A stretch of 64,000 nucleotides of DNA from Isoetes taiwanensis (GCA_021234155.1 JAJEKV010000002.1:7459046-7523045); one strand, 5' to 3'; positions 11,601 through 24,609 are shown, counted from the first letter of the stretch. Notes: generated from the sequence alone by a model not told the origin. Made by a program: numbers and translations.

Positions 11601-12336
11601 TTGTAAGGAAGTCAAGAATCCGAGGACGTCTTATGCGACAAAATCCTGTTACAAAGGATAGCTTTGTTGGAATTGTTTCTGCAGTCAAATCCAACCTAGC
11701 AAAGATTGCTTCTACCTTGGCAGCAGAAATTCAAGAGCGGTTTCCAAGAGATGAATTATTGATGGCCATTGTCTATCCACAATTCTGGGTTAGCAGGGAT
11801 GAAATTGAGAAGGTTTAAGCAGGTTTCAAGTAAAAGCTTGCTGTTTTGAGAGACAATTTTGCAAAAACTGTTACTATAGGGTCAGAGGAATCACAATGTT
11901 TTGGACAAGCGATGTAGTCTCAATGTAGGCAACTTGAGAAGAGTTTGGCTCAATCACGAGGTTGTGGATTTGGCTAAGCAATAGTCAAGTTTTGCGGGAT
12001 ATGCCAGAATATTTCAAGCTTGTTGTGCTGTGTCAAATCATGATACTTGGATCAGTAGAAGATGAAAGGATATTTAGTATCATGGGATACTTCAAGAACA
12101 AACTGCGCAATAGGCTTCACAAGAACTTAGACATATGTCTAAGAGGGTTTGCTTGCAACTACACGATTGCAAATTTTCCTTATGACAGGGCATTGGCTTT
12201 ATGGGCATCAACTAGTAGAAGAGAACGTTGTGAAGTAGAACATGCTATAGATTTAACACCAAATGAATCATCTGGTTGCCACAAATTTGACACAAAATGG
12301 ATCATCTGCATGGAGCGCATTGAGTTAATCTGGTGA
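11600..12336 (+). pseudogene. hAT-like transposase remnant, C-terminal part
   Basis: Two plus-strand frames remain. Frame 11633-11818 (61 aa) contains LAAEIQERFPRDELLMAIVY, like the segment before the dimerisation domain in plant hAT-like transposase proteins. Frame 11962-12336 (124 aa) contains PEYFKLVVLCQIMILGSVED followed by ERIFSIMGYFKNKLRNRL. The G-S-V-E-D-E-R-x-F-S and K-x-x-x-R-N-R-L signatures are those of the hAT C-terminal dimerisation region. Stops and a shift separate the frames, and the N-terminal zinc finger and catalytic DDE region are not visible. It is a dead fragment; no terminal repeats were found around it. Confidence 0.65.
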
Positions 12337-12339
12337 CAT

Positions 12340-14640
12340 TTTCTAATGTGATTAGAGTAGCAGTGGCATTCATAGACTATAAGTAATGGATGCTTTTGAA
12401 TAGGTTGTCAATATGTTTTGACAAATTAGTACAGCAGCAGATTTAGAATAGTATTTGCTACTAAATGGCAATGTTGCTTGGTAATTGATTTGAATTTGCG
12501 GACTTCATATATATTTTGTCTTTCGATTTAGTTATTTTATGCATGTTCTGTCCTTACAGGTTAGATGCAATAATGTTTACAGGTTAGGAGGAGAAATTCA
12601 GAATCACTGATAAGAGCTACATTGATCCATGCATGTGTCTAGGTTTAAATCTATAAGGTATACATGTTTAGAAGAGGTTTAGAGAAAATAAAATTCGGCA
12701 TTTTCAAACTATCGCATATTCGACTTATTCATCATTCATCATTTTGACATTCATTTGTACTCAACTGAGATAACCAAGATGGTTTTCCACATTCAACATT
12801 CGACTTATTTTCAATATATGAGTGAATGGTGTTCTTACTATTATATTTAATAGTTCACTAGTCGCCTATTCGAGAAGAATCATTGAGGTCAAAGGCAAAG
12901 GCCATAAGTATAATTTGAAACAAGAAAGCCCAAGTAGCCAGTCTCATAATGGTTCATAATGGAGCGAATTGGGCGCCTAGGAACACCCATTTCCAACATG
13001 TCAATCCAAAATTAGCACGTCTAGAAAATGTCTATCTAAAATTTATTTTCTTCCATGTGGATAATCTTCATAAGACCAACAAGGTCTATAACACAATACC
13101 TAGCACATGGCTTCCCCAGTTGAAAATACATGTTTGATTTTTTCTATGCAGATAAACTGTCCTTTTCTATGGTTGTCCTTGTGGTGAATTCGAATAAAAT
13201 ATGGGCAATTGTGATACAAATGGAATGGCTAGATTAAAGGCTAGATTTGAGAGAATACCTAAAGTTGATCTTTAAATGCTATTTATAATTGTAATATGCT
13301 CAAGAAAGCCATCTAAATTTGAGGTTAATAAAAATTGGCATTGTGAACTTCTTTAATGGAGAAAGATGTAGAGTTGGTGGACAACCCATGAGATAGTATA
13401 GGAGATGGCCTTCGAAACATAGTTTTGTTTACAACATTCCAAAGCTTTCTAACTAATAAGTTTCTGGAGATGTTTTCTAACTTTCATAAAACAAAATATT
13501 TGCCACCTTAGCTAACTCCTAAATTGCGAAACTTGCCAAGTGTATGAAACTTACCAACTTCTAATTATTTTTAAGGAAAACCCTAGCTGTAAATGAGAAA
13601 GGACTTTTGGTCTTTAATAGAATTTATTTTCATATCACTAGTTAAGTTTGCTTATAGTCAAGAAATCTAGCTTCTCTTTGCACTATGGTAAAAGTTTACT
13701 TAACTTAACCTCGGGTGCGAATGTGCCCTAAAATATTTAGATCATACAGGCATCAATGGTATAGTATTGCCTAGTGACTTCTTAAGGAAAAAAAGGTTTA
13801 GTATAAAAGTCTTTTTTGTCCCAAAATCCATACATATATACGATGAAAAACTATAGTAGATTGAAATGAAGTTGTTAGTCCGCAACGCCAATGTCTTTAA
13901 CTATCTAGTGGTAGATGGTTATTTGTTGTTTAGAAAATTTAAAGGGCATGGATGGTCCAATAAAAAAAAAGGGCACAATTTATTTTCAAGCTATGTAATC
14001 TCTTCAGTTATCTCAACAAATATGTTGTCGAGGTCTTATGGATGTAATCTACTCTACAACAACTTCTACATAAGTTGCGAGTAAACAAAAGCAAGTTTGA
14101 AATTACTTTATTTGAATCATCAAGCATGTTAAACGACGGCTTAAGATCTTAATACTCTCGTCACAGCGATTACAACAGTAATTGTGATATCGCCAAATGG
14201 TATCACATCTCGTGGGATTCTAGCAGACATTGTATGGCAATACTGCACAATTACATGTTTACTTCACGATTTTCAGCAATCTTTGGGTTTAGTTCAATGC
14301 ATAAGTTTGTCAGTTCAGTTTTCTCTTCATTCCCACATGTTATTTATGTGGCATCCCATTCTGATTCACCTCGAAGTTAAGCGAGCCAAAAGGGTTGAGC
14401 ATTGGAGGAGATGCTTCAAGGGCCAAACAAGATCATTTTTTACTAGGCAGTTAAGATGACTGCGAATTGTGGTACTGTCTGCTGAAATCCCACCATTGGA
14501 ATCACCATAACAAGTATCTACATATCTTAAGCCTCAAATGATGGTGGATAACTTCTTTAGTTCCTTCAACAAGACCAAGGCAGTATATAAAAGCCTCATT
14601 TTTTACATTATGTTTAAGCTTATGCAATTATAACAAAAGA
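12340..14640. other. No recognisable gene
   Basis: A 2.3-kb AT-rich stretch. Frames at 12949-13137, 13866-14084 and 14184-14459 are short and unlike anything I know. No repeats of note are visible. Confidence 0.45.
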
Positions 14641-14671
14641 TATATTGTTTTTAATTTAATTTAATTTATTA

Positions 14672-14824
14672 GTTTAACGTCATACCACTTTGGCAGCATT
14701 CTTTCTGGGACCTATGACGATTACGATGACACATTCTCAGACACACACCACACATGATGAGACTCGCACTCATCCATGTCATTTTCAGCACACACTATAC
14801 ATGATGAGACTTGCACTCATCCAC
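14672..14824. repeat. SINE-family fragment and a local duplication
   Basis: 14673-14702 (ACGTCATACCACTTTGGCAG and following) matches the units at 511-1340 and 7310-7660. Directly after it, a segment containing ACATGATGAGACTCGCACTC (14740-14776) is repeated with few changes at 14788-14823. The fragment is headless and short. Confidence 0.6.
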
Positions 14825-15630
14825 TTACCACCTGATGGTAGCCAGTGGATTTTAACCCTGAAGAAGTGAACTGAATTGGCTTTATCGTCTGTGAAGGCCA
14901 AAGGTCTATGGGGCCCAATACAAGAAAGAAAGAGCACAGCAAATACGTTACTCCCTAGGATTAAAGAACCTCTACCCTGAAGGGCTTTCGAGAGGAAAAA
15001 TCTTAACAGTAATAAGCTCGTTGATAAACCGTACATCTATACATGTCAAATTGTTGATTTAGGACATAATTGAGCTCGCCTATCGAGAATCTCAAGGATA
15101 TAGGATGCTAGTGACATTAGTACATGCATATGTAAGAGCACATGTAATAATTGATTAGGTGTAATCAGGTTGATATATCATGCTCAGATAGTCGCTCAGA
15201 TAGTGTGGCATTCATCTTCATTGACTTCTATTTGGCAACATTGAGATATCTTATGTTCGTGCTCCTCACATGCCCATCTGTTTGTTATGGTATACACCAG
15301 TGCAAATGGATGCAATTGCTATATCTCTTCATGGGCAAGTACGATTGTGGGTGTTGTTGTGGACCACGAGCAAGTGTAGGATTAAACTTGTTGTCGTAGT
15401 GTGTTGTCTTGATCATTTCCAATGAAGGAAGCACGTATCGAGATATTGGTTCAAACAAGTGCGGTCTTCATTGTTCTGCACCTATATACATTCATGATCC
15501 TGCATGTTCCATCTGAAGAACCAACCTGTGTGTTTCTCCTTCCAACATGCTATAAAATACTGCGGACCCATACCATTATATAGGTGAGGCTTGAAAGTCA
15601 AGTGTCTTCCATGTTTATGACCTTCTGAGA
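14825..15630. other. No recognisable gene
   Basis: Frames at 14785-15036 (minus) and 15151-15399 (plus) show no domain. Nothing else can be supported. Confidence 0.4.
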
Positions 15631-15639
15631 ATAGAGTCA

Positions 15640-16145
15640 TGCCTTATGTCATATATTGCTATTCATTTTTGTGGCAACTATATTGAGAAACTTATAGCAT
15701 ATGTCATATATCACATGTTGTATATATATCAAAAGTCATGTTTGGCATGGCAAGAGTCTCACTTGTCATAAATCTATTGCTATAGTTGTGCTACATGTCA
15801 CACAATACTAGTAATTACTTTTGCATAACTTGCTTGCAGGTGTCAGAATTATGTTAAGTGTCATATAACGCTAGGCGTATTGCTATATATCATGCTTGTA
15901 TCATATGTCATATAGTAACTATAATTGTTGCTATATATCATGCTTGTGTCATGTGTCATAAGTACTAGAATTGTTGCTATATATCATGGTTGTGTCACAT
16001 GCCATATAATAGTATAAGTGTTGCTACATGTCATGTTATGTCACATTTCATACAATACTAGTAGTTACTTTTACATGTCTTGCTTGCAAGTGTCATGGTT
16101 GTGTCACATGCCACATTTGATACATAGGTCATACGATACTAGTAC
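15640..16145. repeat. Degenerate short tandem repeats
   Basis: The motif TTGCTATATATCATGCTTGT followed by GTCATATGTCATATA recurs with variations at about 15640, 15700, 15880, 15925 and 15975, and in weaker form up to 16145. The units are 45-55 bp and strongly diverged, consistent with an old minisatellite. Confidence 0.55.
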
Positions 16146-16149
16146 ATTC

Positions 16150-18185
16150 GAAATGACAACATCTATCTCGTTTGTTATTCTATCGATATCTTTGCTTTTT
16201 ATCCAGAGGACAATATGCGCATGCAATGAGTATCTATTCTGAAGTTCATACCTTGAAATATAATGGAGAACATTGCCAATTATTCTATTATCAGAAAGTA
16301 TGTAATTTCTTAGGAACACTTGCATTTCTTGGCTTTTTTTTGGGGAATAGTGGACTTCGTCTCCAATGGTGTATGATATCTATCATATTTTTTTATATAG
16401 ACATATACCAAGTAAGATTTATCGTCGATTTGGTATAAGAAGATAAATTTTCTTCTTGAGACTAGTTGATGAGTCACATTGCTCTATCTATCGATCTACC
16501 TACCTACGTACCTATCTACCTAAGTCCCTTGCTCTATGCTTCTATTCATCAGCCTTTTTCGATTCCTCTTTTGTTCGTATTTTGGATTTTGCTTCTAGGC
16601 ATAAGTATGTGCTCTCACTACCTCATTTTTGTATCAAATGAGTAACTACTCATTTCTACATTTTTGTCTCTTTCTTTCTTTTTGCAATGGTTTGAAGTCT
16701 AATCCAATAAGGAGGATTCGCTTTACAATAGTTGAGCCATATCAGACACCCTCTTTTAACATCTGATTTTGTAGGGATTCAAGACCTGGAAGCTCTCGTT
16801 TTTGTATGTCTGGCCATTCCTTGGAGCAATGCCTTTAGGCCTACTTTTTCCATTAACAGCTTTTTGTTTAACCTTCTTGCTTACAATGTTTAAGCTTGTT
16901 GCATGCATGTGGTTTATTTATGCTTCTTGGAATCTTTTCTCTTAGCCGAGATATTCTTGATGTTGAACGACAAGAGATCTCAGTCTTCTATTACATTGCT
17001 CTTGATCCAGATAGCTGATGCATTGCTGATATTTCATCCTTTTTCATTTTTCTTTTTGCAATGATTTCGTGCATTTCACTTCATCTGCTCAGAACCAAAG
17101 TGGGGTAATGTTGTTGAGTATCAAGTAAAGCATTACTTTTCAGTCTCATCTCATGCTATTTAGATGGATCCATGTTGCGAACTATATTTGTACAATGAAC
17201 CATTCTTGTGCCTATGATTGCAATATCATGCAAGTCTCTCAAGCTCAAATTGTTGGCATAACAACATCAGTCATCTTAGTTTTTTGAAGGTCGAATTGTT
17301 TGTACCTCTGCTCCTTCCATTCTTCGTCAAATCCCACTCGATGATTGTATGATTGTGTGCTTTCTTTCTTCATATTGAATCTTCCTTCCTGCAAATAAAA
17401 TAAGGCTAAGAGCTTATTAGAATTATCCTACTGGAATATAGCAAGTTAGGCCTAGATCACAATGCCATCAGGGTACAGTAGATTTATTCCATTATCCAGC
17501 AAAAAGTCCGTTGTGCAATTCTATTCTTCAAAATTTGCTTAACTGTTACATTAGATCTGCAAATCCTTTGTGCTCGTTCTATTCTTTAAAAACTTGTTCA
17601 CCGTTATTCTGCCTATGGAAGGGGATGAAAAGATGAAAAGAGTCACTAGATTGTTTTTAAATTTTGAAGGCCATTTTCAAAGGCAGAGAGGTCTGAAAAC
17701 CAGACCTAGCTTCTAAACAAGATCCTTCAGTGACAGACTTCACCTTAATGATTATGTCAATTGATCTGCTTGCACTACCTTTGAGGTTTCGCCGTCCTGT
17801 TTAAAGCCAAACGCTATATGTAAAAGAGAACGAAGTAAATATTTGATCAAATACTTGGTTTGTTGATTAGGTCCTTCATTTGTAGGATTAGAAACCTATA
17901 TTCAATTCCAGTTTAGAATGTTTTCTTGGCATCAAGTATAAATATTGCATAGTATGCATCAATTATTATATGGATCATTTATTATTGTTCAATTCTGACT
18001 TGAAACTACTGCATGATATGAATCCTTCATTATTATTCGATTCCAGCTTGAAACTTTTTGTCCACCTAAGTCCCATCACATATGGGTTTATTTTGATATA
18101 TATTATGTAGGTGGAGGTGAATCTAGCTCTTTTAATGTTGGTTTATCTTATTGAAGTAGGAAATTGAGAGCAAGATTGCATGTCG
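16150..18185. other. No recognisable gene; small (ATCT/ACCT)n tract
   Basis: 16485-16530 is a tetranucleotide tract of CTAT, CTAC and GTAC units. The rest has only short frames on both strands and no motif I can name. Confidence 0.4.
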
Positions 18186-18190
18186 GCAGT

Positions 18191-18545
18191 GGTAACCATG
18201 GAGGCCGAAATGTATGATCCCGTTTATGGGATTGAACTATAAAGAAAACCACCTGATGCCATAGATCTCGGAAAGCTTATTGCAAGAGCTTTCCACGCAC
18301 CAAAAATTGCTGAAAACAGACACCCGAGGTGGAAGACATCTGAGATTGAAGCAACGCCAAAACTGACGGTAACCATGGAGGCCGAAATAGATGATCTCTT
18401 TCGGGACCAAGGTATAGAGAAAATTCCTGATGCCATACATCCTTAGAAAGCTTACTGCAGAGGCTTTTCAAAGCACCAAAAATCGCTCAAAACGGACATC
18501 CGAGGAGGGAGATATCTGAGATTGAAACAGTGCCAAAACCCTAGC
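18191..18545. repeat. Two-copy tandem duplication of about 178 bp
   Basis: GGTAACCATGGAGGCCGAAA occurs at 18191 and again at 18369. The segments that follow also correspond: CCTGATGCCATAGATCT with CCTGATGCCATACATCC, GAGCTTTCCACGCACC with GAGGCTTTTCAAAGCACC, and ATCTGAGATTGAA in both. Short minus-strand frames in the unit (18224-18471) overlap each other in three frames, which argues against coding. Confidence 0.7.
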
Positions 18546-18549
18546 TCCA

Positions 18550-20920
18550 GTGAGCTGCGCCATCACCAAATCAGCCAAGCCTTTATCTAATATTCACATA
18601 CAACCACACACTCTCTTTTTTTCTTTTGAAAATCAATAGCTAAGAAAAGGTGCACTCTAGAAATACTATTTAGAACAGTCAAACGAATATATCAACCAAA
18701 TCATAGCAAAACCATATTGAAAAGCGTACAAAAAACACAAAAGAAACCCCCAGTTATTGTGCTATATATTATCACTGATCTTGCATGGAGACCTTATGAT
18801 TGGGATCGATTTGCTAACTTTAATAACCATCATCTTCCTACTTGGCACCTAATTCCTTTGCCCCCCCGGATGACTTTGCACAATTTTGGCATAGTTTCAA
18901 CAATTACTATTTTCTTCCAGCTGCTTTAATGTTCAAAGCCTTTTCTTTTGCTTTAGCTTGTGCTATAAATTTCACTTTAGTTCTCTTCCTTTGGGAGTCG
19001 GCCCCTTGATGGCCAACACTTCATGATGAGTTTGAAATTTGAAATTCTAGTTTGTAGATAGCCCATATTTTCCATCTGATGGTCATTTTATGAAACTTGG
19101 AGTTCGTTCATCTTTGTCGCATCATAAACCTACAAACTGATGATTGCTCTTAATTTGAAAACTTCTGACAGTGAATATTTCTATTCATTTTTTCAGATGT
19201 ATTTTCTAGCAAATTCTGGAGTTCTATTAATGTTGATGTTGAAATCGTTTATCTAAAAGATGCATTCAAGCAAAGTTTGTTGGGGGCACATTCTTATAAC
19301 ATACCTTCAAATCATATACGCGTCTTTGGTTGGATTTAAAAAACTGATGCATTTCCAAGGAATTTGTCCATTTACCTGCATCCCCTCCTTTCGTCTATCT
19401 TTTCATTGCTCTTATGTTATCTACTTCGACACCATTTGCTCATATCCAGACATCTATTGCTTCCATTGTTTTCACCGCACCTTGGCTAGTTTGCAAAAAT
19501 CCACAGATCGCCCCTTAGTTAACCTCATTAGAGATTCAGCCAGGTGCTTCTTGACCATGTCAGTTTCTGTTTAAAAAAAAAAAAGCCGGCTTGAACTAGT
19601 CAATACTAGCACAAACATCAGCATTGGTCAATCCCTTTGCTGTCTTATCTGGCCATACGAGAACTGTTAAGTCCTAGATGGTACCATCCTTTCCTGGTGT
19701 ACTGCATCAATGTTATCATATAACAAAACAAACCATATTCCAAATTCTACAGTCATTGTCAGGAATGACTTATTGAAACATATCTTATGCATGACGTAAA
19801 GCATAAGTTTCAGCTAACATCAGCCCCAATTTAAACCTAAAGATAAATAGGTTTGATATAAAAATATGTTGGGTCAAATTCATGTATTCATATTCATATA
19901 ATTCCTGTATTCATATTCATGTTTAACAAGGATTCAGATCCGTTCTTATCACCTGTTATGTTCAATATAAATATTCAAAGTAGCACAAGAAAGCAAACTA
20001 GTTAACATAATCACTATGCTTTAACTGTGTATTGGTCATATTTTTTCATGCAACCTCCTTGAAAGTATCAACGTCATGAACTCTTGCATTTCTCCATCAT
20101 CCTTGAAGCCAAATCCAACGTACAAAGCAAAAGGAACAATGGGAAGAAAATCCCGTACCTGCAGCCAATCAGTACCCTGTTAGCGTGAAAACGGTATCAG
20201 GGCAAGGGCCAAAAGGTACATTGGGATTTTCAGTTCATCACTGATTACCCATTGTGCCTTTTGCCCTGAGTTAGAATTAGCAAAAGAAATGAAAGGAGAA
20301 TATATTAGCAACTGCCATTATCCATGTCTATGAATCATGTAAAATTACCCTCTGTAAACTTGCTAAAATCAATGTTATTACTTTGCTGAAATGCAAAGTC
20401 TCTGCTGTTACAGATCAACTAGTCTGAAGTTATGCATTTGCATTCTTACAGAGTTAAGCTAGACAGTGTCCTTTATTGCTATTATGCATAGACCAATTTC
20501 TTGTTTGATAACCAGATAAAGAGAGCCAAAACCTTAACCTTAAGGACGTTTCTAAAGTGAAGATCCAAGCATAGATGGCTTTCTTGGGATAAACATACAG
20601 CCCTTAAGCATTTGAGACCCATGGACATAATCTTTTGAAAAATATGAACTGCATATCATTTCAACTAATTCATTCAGAAAAAATGGTAAGAACCTGGTTA
20701 TTTCTGGGTGCTCGCCCTCATTTTGCACTGATATATACTCTGCAATGAGAGGTATTTGCGAGATCTTCCAGGCTTTTTGCACTGAAGCACTGCAACGAAA
20801 TGCTCTTCTTCTTATATCTCAAGTATTTCATATCTTGCCCATCTAAATCCTCTGCTACGAAGTTACAAATAGCATCAACAACCAGCTCATGTCTTTTGCA
20901 TTCGCCGCTACCAATGGCAA
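18550..20920. other. No recognisable gene
   Basis: Short frames only. A minus-strand pair (20552-20782 and 20718-20954) contains KRHELVVDAICNFVAEDL, which could be a coding scrap, but I cannot match it to a family. An A-run of 12 lies near 19573. Confidence 0.4.
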
Positions 20921-20922
20921 CT

Positions 20923-21030
20923 GCCGTCTTCCAAGTCTTCCAAGCCTTTTGCATTAATCGTTGCTACATAAGGCATGCCGTTTTCCAAGTTTTCCAAGCC
21001 TTTTGCATTAATCGTTGCTACATAAGGCAT
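20923..21030. repeat. 2 x 54-bp tandem repeat
   Basis: Unit 1 (20923-20976) and unit 2 (20977-21030) share CCAAGCCTTTTGCATTAATC followed by GTTGCTACATAAGGCAT and differ at only a few positions, so the duplication is recent. Confidence 0.85.
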
Positions 21031-21234
21031 CGGCTAAGTTTTCCAGGTCAATCGCCTTAGCCATTTGCTTTACCATTTACCAGCATCTGCAAATTTAGGT
21101 ATTTTTGTGTAACGGCTCCCAGAACAGAGGTAGAATAGAGGTAGCCACTCGAGCCGCTCAAGGGCATGCTTTTTAGGGCAACCCGAAAAGCCCTAAATGT
21201 TAGTCTTCCAATAAGCTGAATGTATTTGCAATAC

Positions 21235-21317
21235 GAACCATGGATTTTGACATTTGCAGATATTCACTTCATATATGAACCATGGATTTTGACATTTGCA
21301 GATATTCACTTCATATG
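21235..21317. repeat. 2 x 42-bp tandem repeat
   Basis: GAACCATGGATTTTGACATT at 21235 recurs at 21277, and the two units are virtually identical throughout. Confidence 0.85.
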
Positions 21318-21585
21318 GGACCATTGCCCTCGTTATTATCTAAAGACGAGCCCTTGAAGATTATGTGCAGAGCTCAAATAATTTGTTTAAACCTCCCTGA
21401 TGTATGATCAGGTTTACAGCATATCATAATGGCACAAGCATATCATAATTGCACAACCTGCATCATTGCCATAATGCCTCCTAGTGGATATTTATCTTGC
21501 TCAGTTGCTCAGTTGCACCCTTATCTACTGGGTATACCAAGTATAAGATAATGTATATGTATTTGAGCTCAACAAGCAACATGCA

Positions 21586-21587
<2 letters not shown>

Positions 21588-21626
<39 letters not shown>
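21588..21626 (+). repeat. A-run of 39 bases
   Basis: An uninterrupted A-run follows AGCAACATGCAAT. It may be the tail of a retrotransposed insertion, but no recognisable LINE, SINE or processed gene lies upstream. Confidence 0.7.
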
Positions 21627-21628
<2 letters not shown>

Positions 21629-21629
21629 T

Positions 21630-22031
21630 TTGCTATCCTATTTGATCATAAAGATCGCTAACAAATTTGGAATGTCATCCTCACCTTTGACTGACCTTAT
21701 GAGATATTGTGCTATTGTTTTACCTTTTTATTGCCTTCCTACATAGTTAGACATGCTTTCTTTTCATTGAGATGAAATTATTTTCATGTTTCTCATGCTA
21801 ATTATTCATTAGAGCATCCAAAACAGATTAGTATGCCACTGACTCTTGGGTGTCTAATGCATGTTTAGGAGGTATGTATTGCCAAGTAAGTCTCCTCGAG
21901 CATCTTATCACCTTAGTTAATTTTTCTAGTTTAAATGGCCCTCTTGATGGTGGTCACCTTTTTTGTGATGTCCTGCACGCGGCAAGAAAAGATCCAATGA
22001 GTAACTGCTCGCAACGTGAAATTTGAAGAAA
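21630..22031. other. No recognisable gene
   Basis: Sequence between the A-run and the left border of the LTR retrotransposon. Nothing recognised. Confidence 0.45.
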
Positions 22032-22036
22032 GAATC

Positions 22037-22652
22037 TGTTACGAATGCTCTGTTCTTCCTGCAAGTTCATCAACTTATTAGAATGTAAAACACCACAGGG
22101 TACTCGATTTATTACCCAACCGGACCAACTAAAAGAGATGTCCCCAAGTCAAGCTCCTCCGCAAGAATGTATAGGAACAAGCTCTTTCTAGCCGGTGTTA
22201 CGTGAACTCCTCCTAATGATATGATCAAGCAAGAACTAGGGAAAATGCTGTAGATCAAGCCTAGGCTCATCATCAACATAAAAAAAAAAAGCAGATCTAG
22301 TTGTGCAGTCCGCTTAGACCCCTATGCACCTTTCTGGGCATAACTTTCCAATCGTAAGGAAGCAATGGATAACCAAGCCCAATCTGGAAACTAGACTTCA
22401 AGGGCTTTCCAACAAGGTAAGGATCGCCAATTTTTAAGTTGCGATCGCGGAGATATCATGTCTTAAAGTTGTCCTTCTATTTATAGGTAACAACAATTTT
22501 TTTCCGCCTTTTTGCTTCTAAATAAAGGTCAGGGTTTATTTTTAACTCTCTCTTCGATAATATCAAGACTTAGACATACTGGATGGCTCTCTTACTTGAT
22601 CATATCAATAAATATTGTTCCATGCAAGGCCACTCCCCCGAGCACCATATCA
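22037..22652 (-). repeat. 3' LTR (element on minus strand)
   Basis: 616 bp, starting TGTTACGAATGC and ending CACCATATCA on the plus strand, so it has TG..CA ends. It aligns along its whole length with the LTR at 31656-32277. The left flank is GAATC. The purine-rich tract expected before a 3' LTR is present at 22653-22665 when read on the minus strand. Confidence 0.9.
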
Positions 22653-22661
22653 ATTCCTTCC

Positions 22662-22917
22662 CGTCTCAAGACTGATCGTCCTCGATCATCTGCCTTGTGG
22701 GTCTTAATATCCTTTTCGTCTCAAGACTGATCGTCCTCGATCATCTGCCTTGCGGGTTTTAACAATTTTTCCCCGTCTCAAGACTGATCGTCCTCGATCG
22801 TCTGCCTTGCCGAAACAATTTTTTTTCCTTTCTGTCTCAAGACTGATCGTCCTGATCATCTGTTTTGCGGAAATAATTTTCTTTCCTTTCCATCTCAAGA
22901 CTGATCGTACTCGATTG
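22662..22917. repeat. Five tandem units of 55-59 bp next to the 3' LTR
   Basis: TCTCAAGACTGATCGTCCTC-type units begin at about 22663, 22718, 22775, 22834 and 22892. Each is followed by GATCATCTGCCTTG and a T-rich spacer. Related but shorter units (GCTAGTCACCTGACTATCCG) occur near the other end of the element at 30990-31085. Repeat arrays close to the LTRs are common in plant retrotransposons; read on the minus strand, one frame gives repeated ADDRGRSVLRR, which has no known meaning. Confidence 0.8.
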
Positions 22918-22980
22918 TAACGGTCCTAGCCGCTTGATACTCATGTACGTATATACATGTTTGACATGCATGCAAAATAG

Positions 22981-23070
22981 AACATGCATGCAGAACTAAA
23001 AATAAGTATAAGCTCTATAAATTAGAACATGCATGCAGAACTAAAAATAAGTATAAGCTCTATAAATTAG
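22981..23070. repeat. 2 x 45-bp perfect tandem repeat
   Basis: AACATGCATGCAGAACTAAA at 22981 recurs at 23026, and the two 45-bp units look identical, so this is a recent duplication inside the LTR element. Confidence 0.85.
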
Positions 23071-24180
23071 AGAGGCAAATTGAGAAAAGAATTTAGAAGC
23101 TTTTTGGAGACGTGGAGTAGAGACCGTGCTTTTTGGAGGAATTGCAGAGCTTGAAGATTCAGCATCGATTTCTCTTATCAGGTGGGGTTTTTCGTTGCTT
23201 GATTTAACTTGAGGCACATGGGTTGCCGTGAAAAGATTTATATATGTTTTGCTAAGAGGATTATGGCATCTGCATAGTCTAGTAAGCAAAGGATGATTGG
23301 AAGAAAGCCACAATTGGTTGTGTTGTCCAGAGATGACCTTTCTGAGGCCGGATTTGCAGAGGATGCTGCATCAACCCAAACATGGATATGGAGTCTAGAT
23401 TGGATCCGGTGTAGAGCCAGGGGATTTGAAACAAATGGGAGTTAAAATAGCATGCAAACTGAGATGGGTCAGGTCGAAATTGCTCCTTAGCAACCAGATT
23501 TAGAAGGGTAAAGGCAAATTGATTGCTTCTGGATGGAACCCAAAAGCTGGCACAGAACTGAAGCAACATCAATCCGACCTGGGAGACTCTTGGAAGTGGG
23601 CTGCAGCAGCATAAAAGGGGCTGAAATTGTGCTCTAAGATGCTGTTGGTAGAATTAAGGGTCGGCAAAGCCGTGTTGCAGAAGTAGAAAAGCTCTGGAAG
23701 CAACCCAACTGGCCCAAAAAGCTTCCAAATCAGCTCAATCAGGCCGATTTGGGCCTGAAGCAGATCTATTGGGTTGTGGGTCATAGCTAGATGATGAATC
23801 GATGCCAAAATCAGAGCCCACAGAGGCCGAAACATGTCTCCCTTTTTACTTGTTTGCTGTATTTTCGTTCCTGTCATTTCTGTTGGGTTTTGGTCTTTGC
23901 TTTGTTGTTTATATTTGGAATTGATAATTTGTTGCTTGTTAACCAAATGTTATTTTAAGATACATAAAGATAAGAAAGGGAACATGAAAGTATAAGGTGT
24001 TGGGATCTAGCAGGCCATCCACCGAGTAAGTAAAGGCAAGCTTGGGTAAAACAAAGGGACGAAAATATGTAAGAACTTGTATTGCTTCTGAATTTACGTA
24101 ATAAGGAATAACATGTAATTTAAGACTAATAAGTCTAGAACTCTTGAAAAATTGGTCATTCTTGGCTTCTGTTGGTGAAG
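23071..24180 (-). other. Retrotransposon interior with non-conserved open frames
   Basis: Minus-strand frames at 23041-23313, 23279-23572 and 23569-23946 (90, 97 and 125 aa) follow each other in different frames. They contain no zinc knuckle, no D-S/T-G protease, no integrase H-H-C-C and no Y-x-D-D. They might be remains of a gag-like ORF too diverged to recognise, or chance frames. Confidence 0.4.
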
Positions 24181-24321
24181 GCTAGCCTAGAGATCAGTTG
24201 ACAGAGGTTATATGCAGTTACGGTCAGGGGACCCCATGGATTTTTAAGCAGGAAGAGTGTAAGTTGGAGGCGCCTTGATGCGCAATTAATTGTTTAGCTA
24301 TGGAAGTGGGATTTTAAAATT

Positions 24322-24609
24322 TTGGTCCTCAAGGCAAAAGCTTCTCTATTACAAACTAACCGTGATGTTCTTTTAGTTTGTTGTTATGTTCCTCCATCAT
24401 CTTACCAGATTCATAATGGGTCTCTTACAAAACTCGGTCTCAAAATTGCAGAATGGCAGCAAACTTATGAGGTAATTTTGATGGGTGATTTGAATGGTTG
24501 GACAGGTCAATCTCAAGCTCCAAAAATATATATAGATTCAGATCCTAGTTTGCTGCAAGTAGAGAAATGGGATGCCTTTTCACGTAAGAGTTGCCACAAA
24601 GGAAGCTAA
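24322..24609 (+). pseudogene. LINE endonuclease C-terminal half
   Basis: A 95-residue frame with LLVCCYVPPSS (the Y-x-P-P segment) and EVILMGDLNGWTG, the catalytic G-D-x-N segment of EEP endonucleases, spaced as in intact LINEs. The S-x-x-D-Y-V region should follow; around 24720-24745 a degenerate YWILDYVIGE reading is visible in another frame. Confidence 0.8.

Noticed and set aside
20552-20954. Minus-strand frames as a small gene
   Set aside because: They overlap each other, include the 54-bp tandem repeat and match no family; too little evidence.
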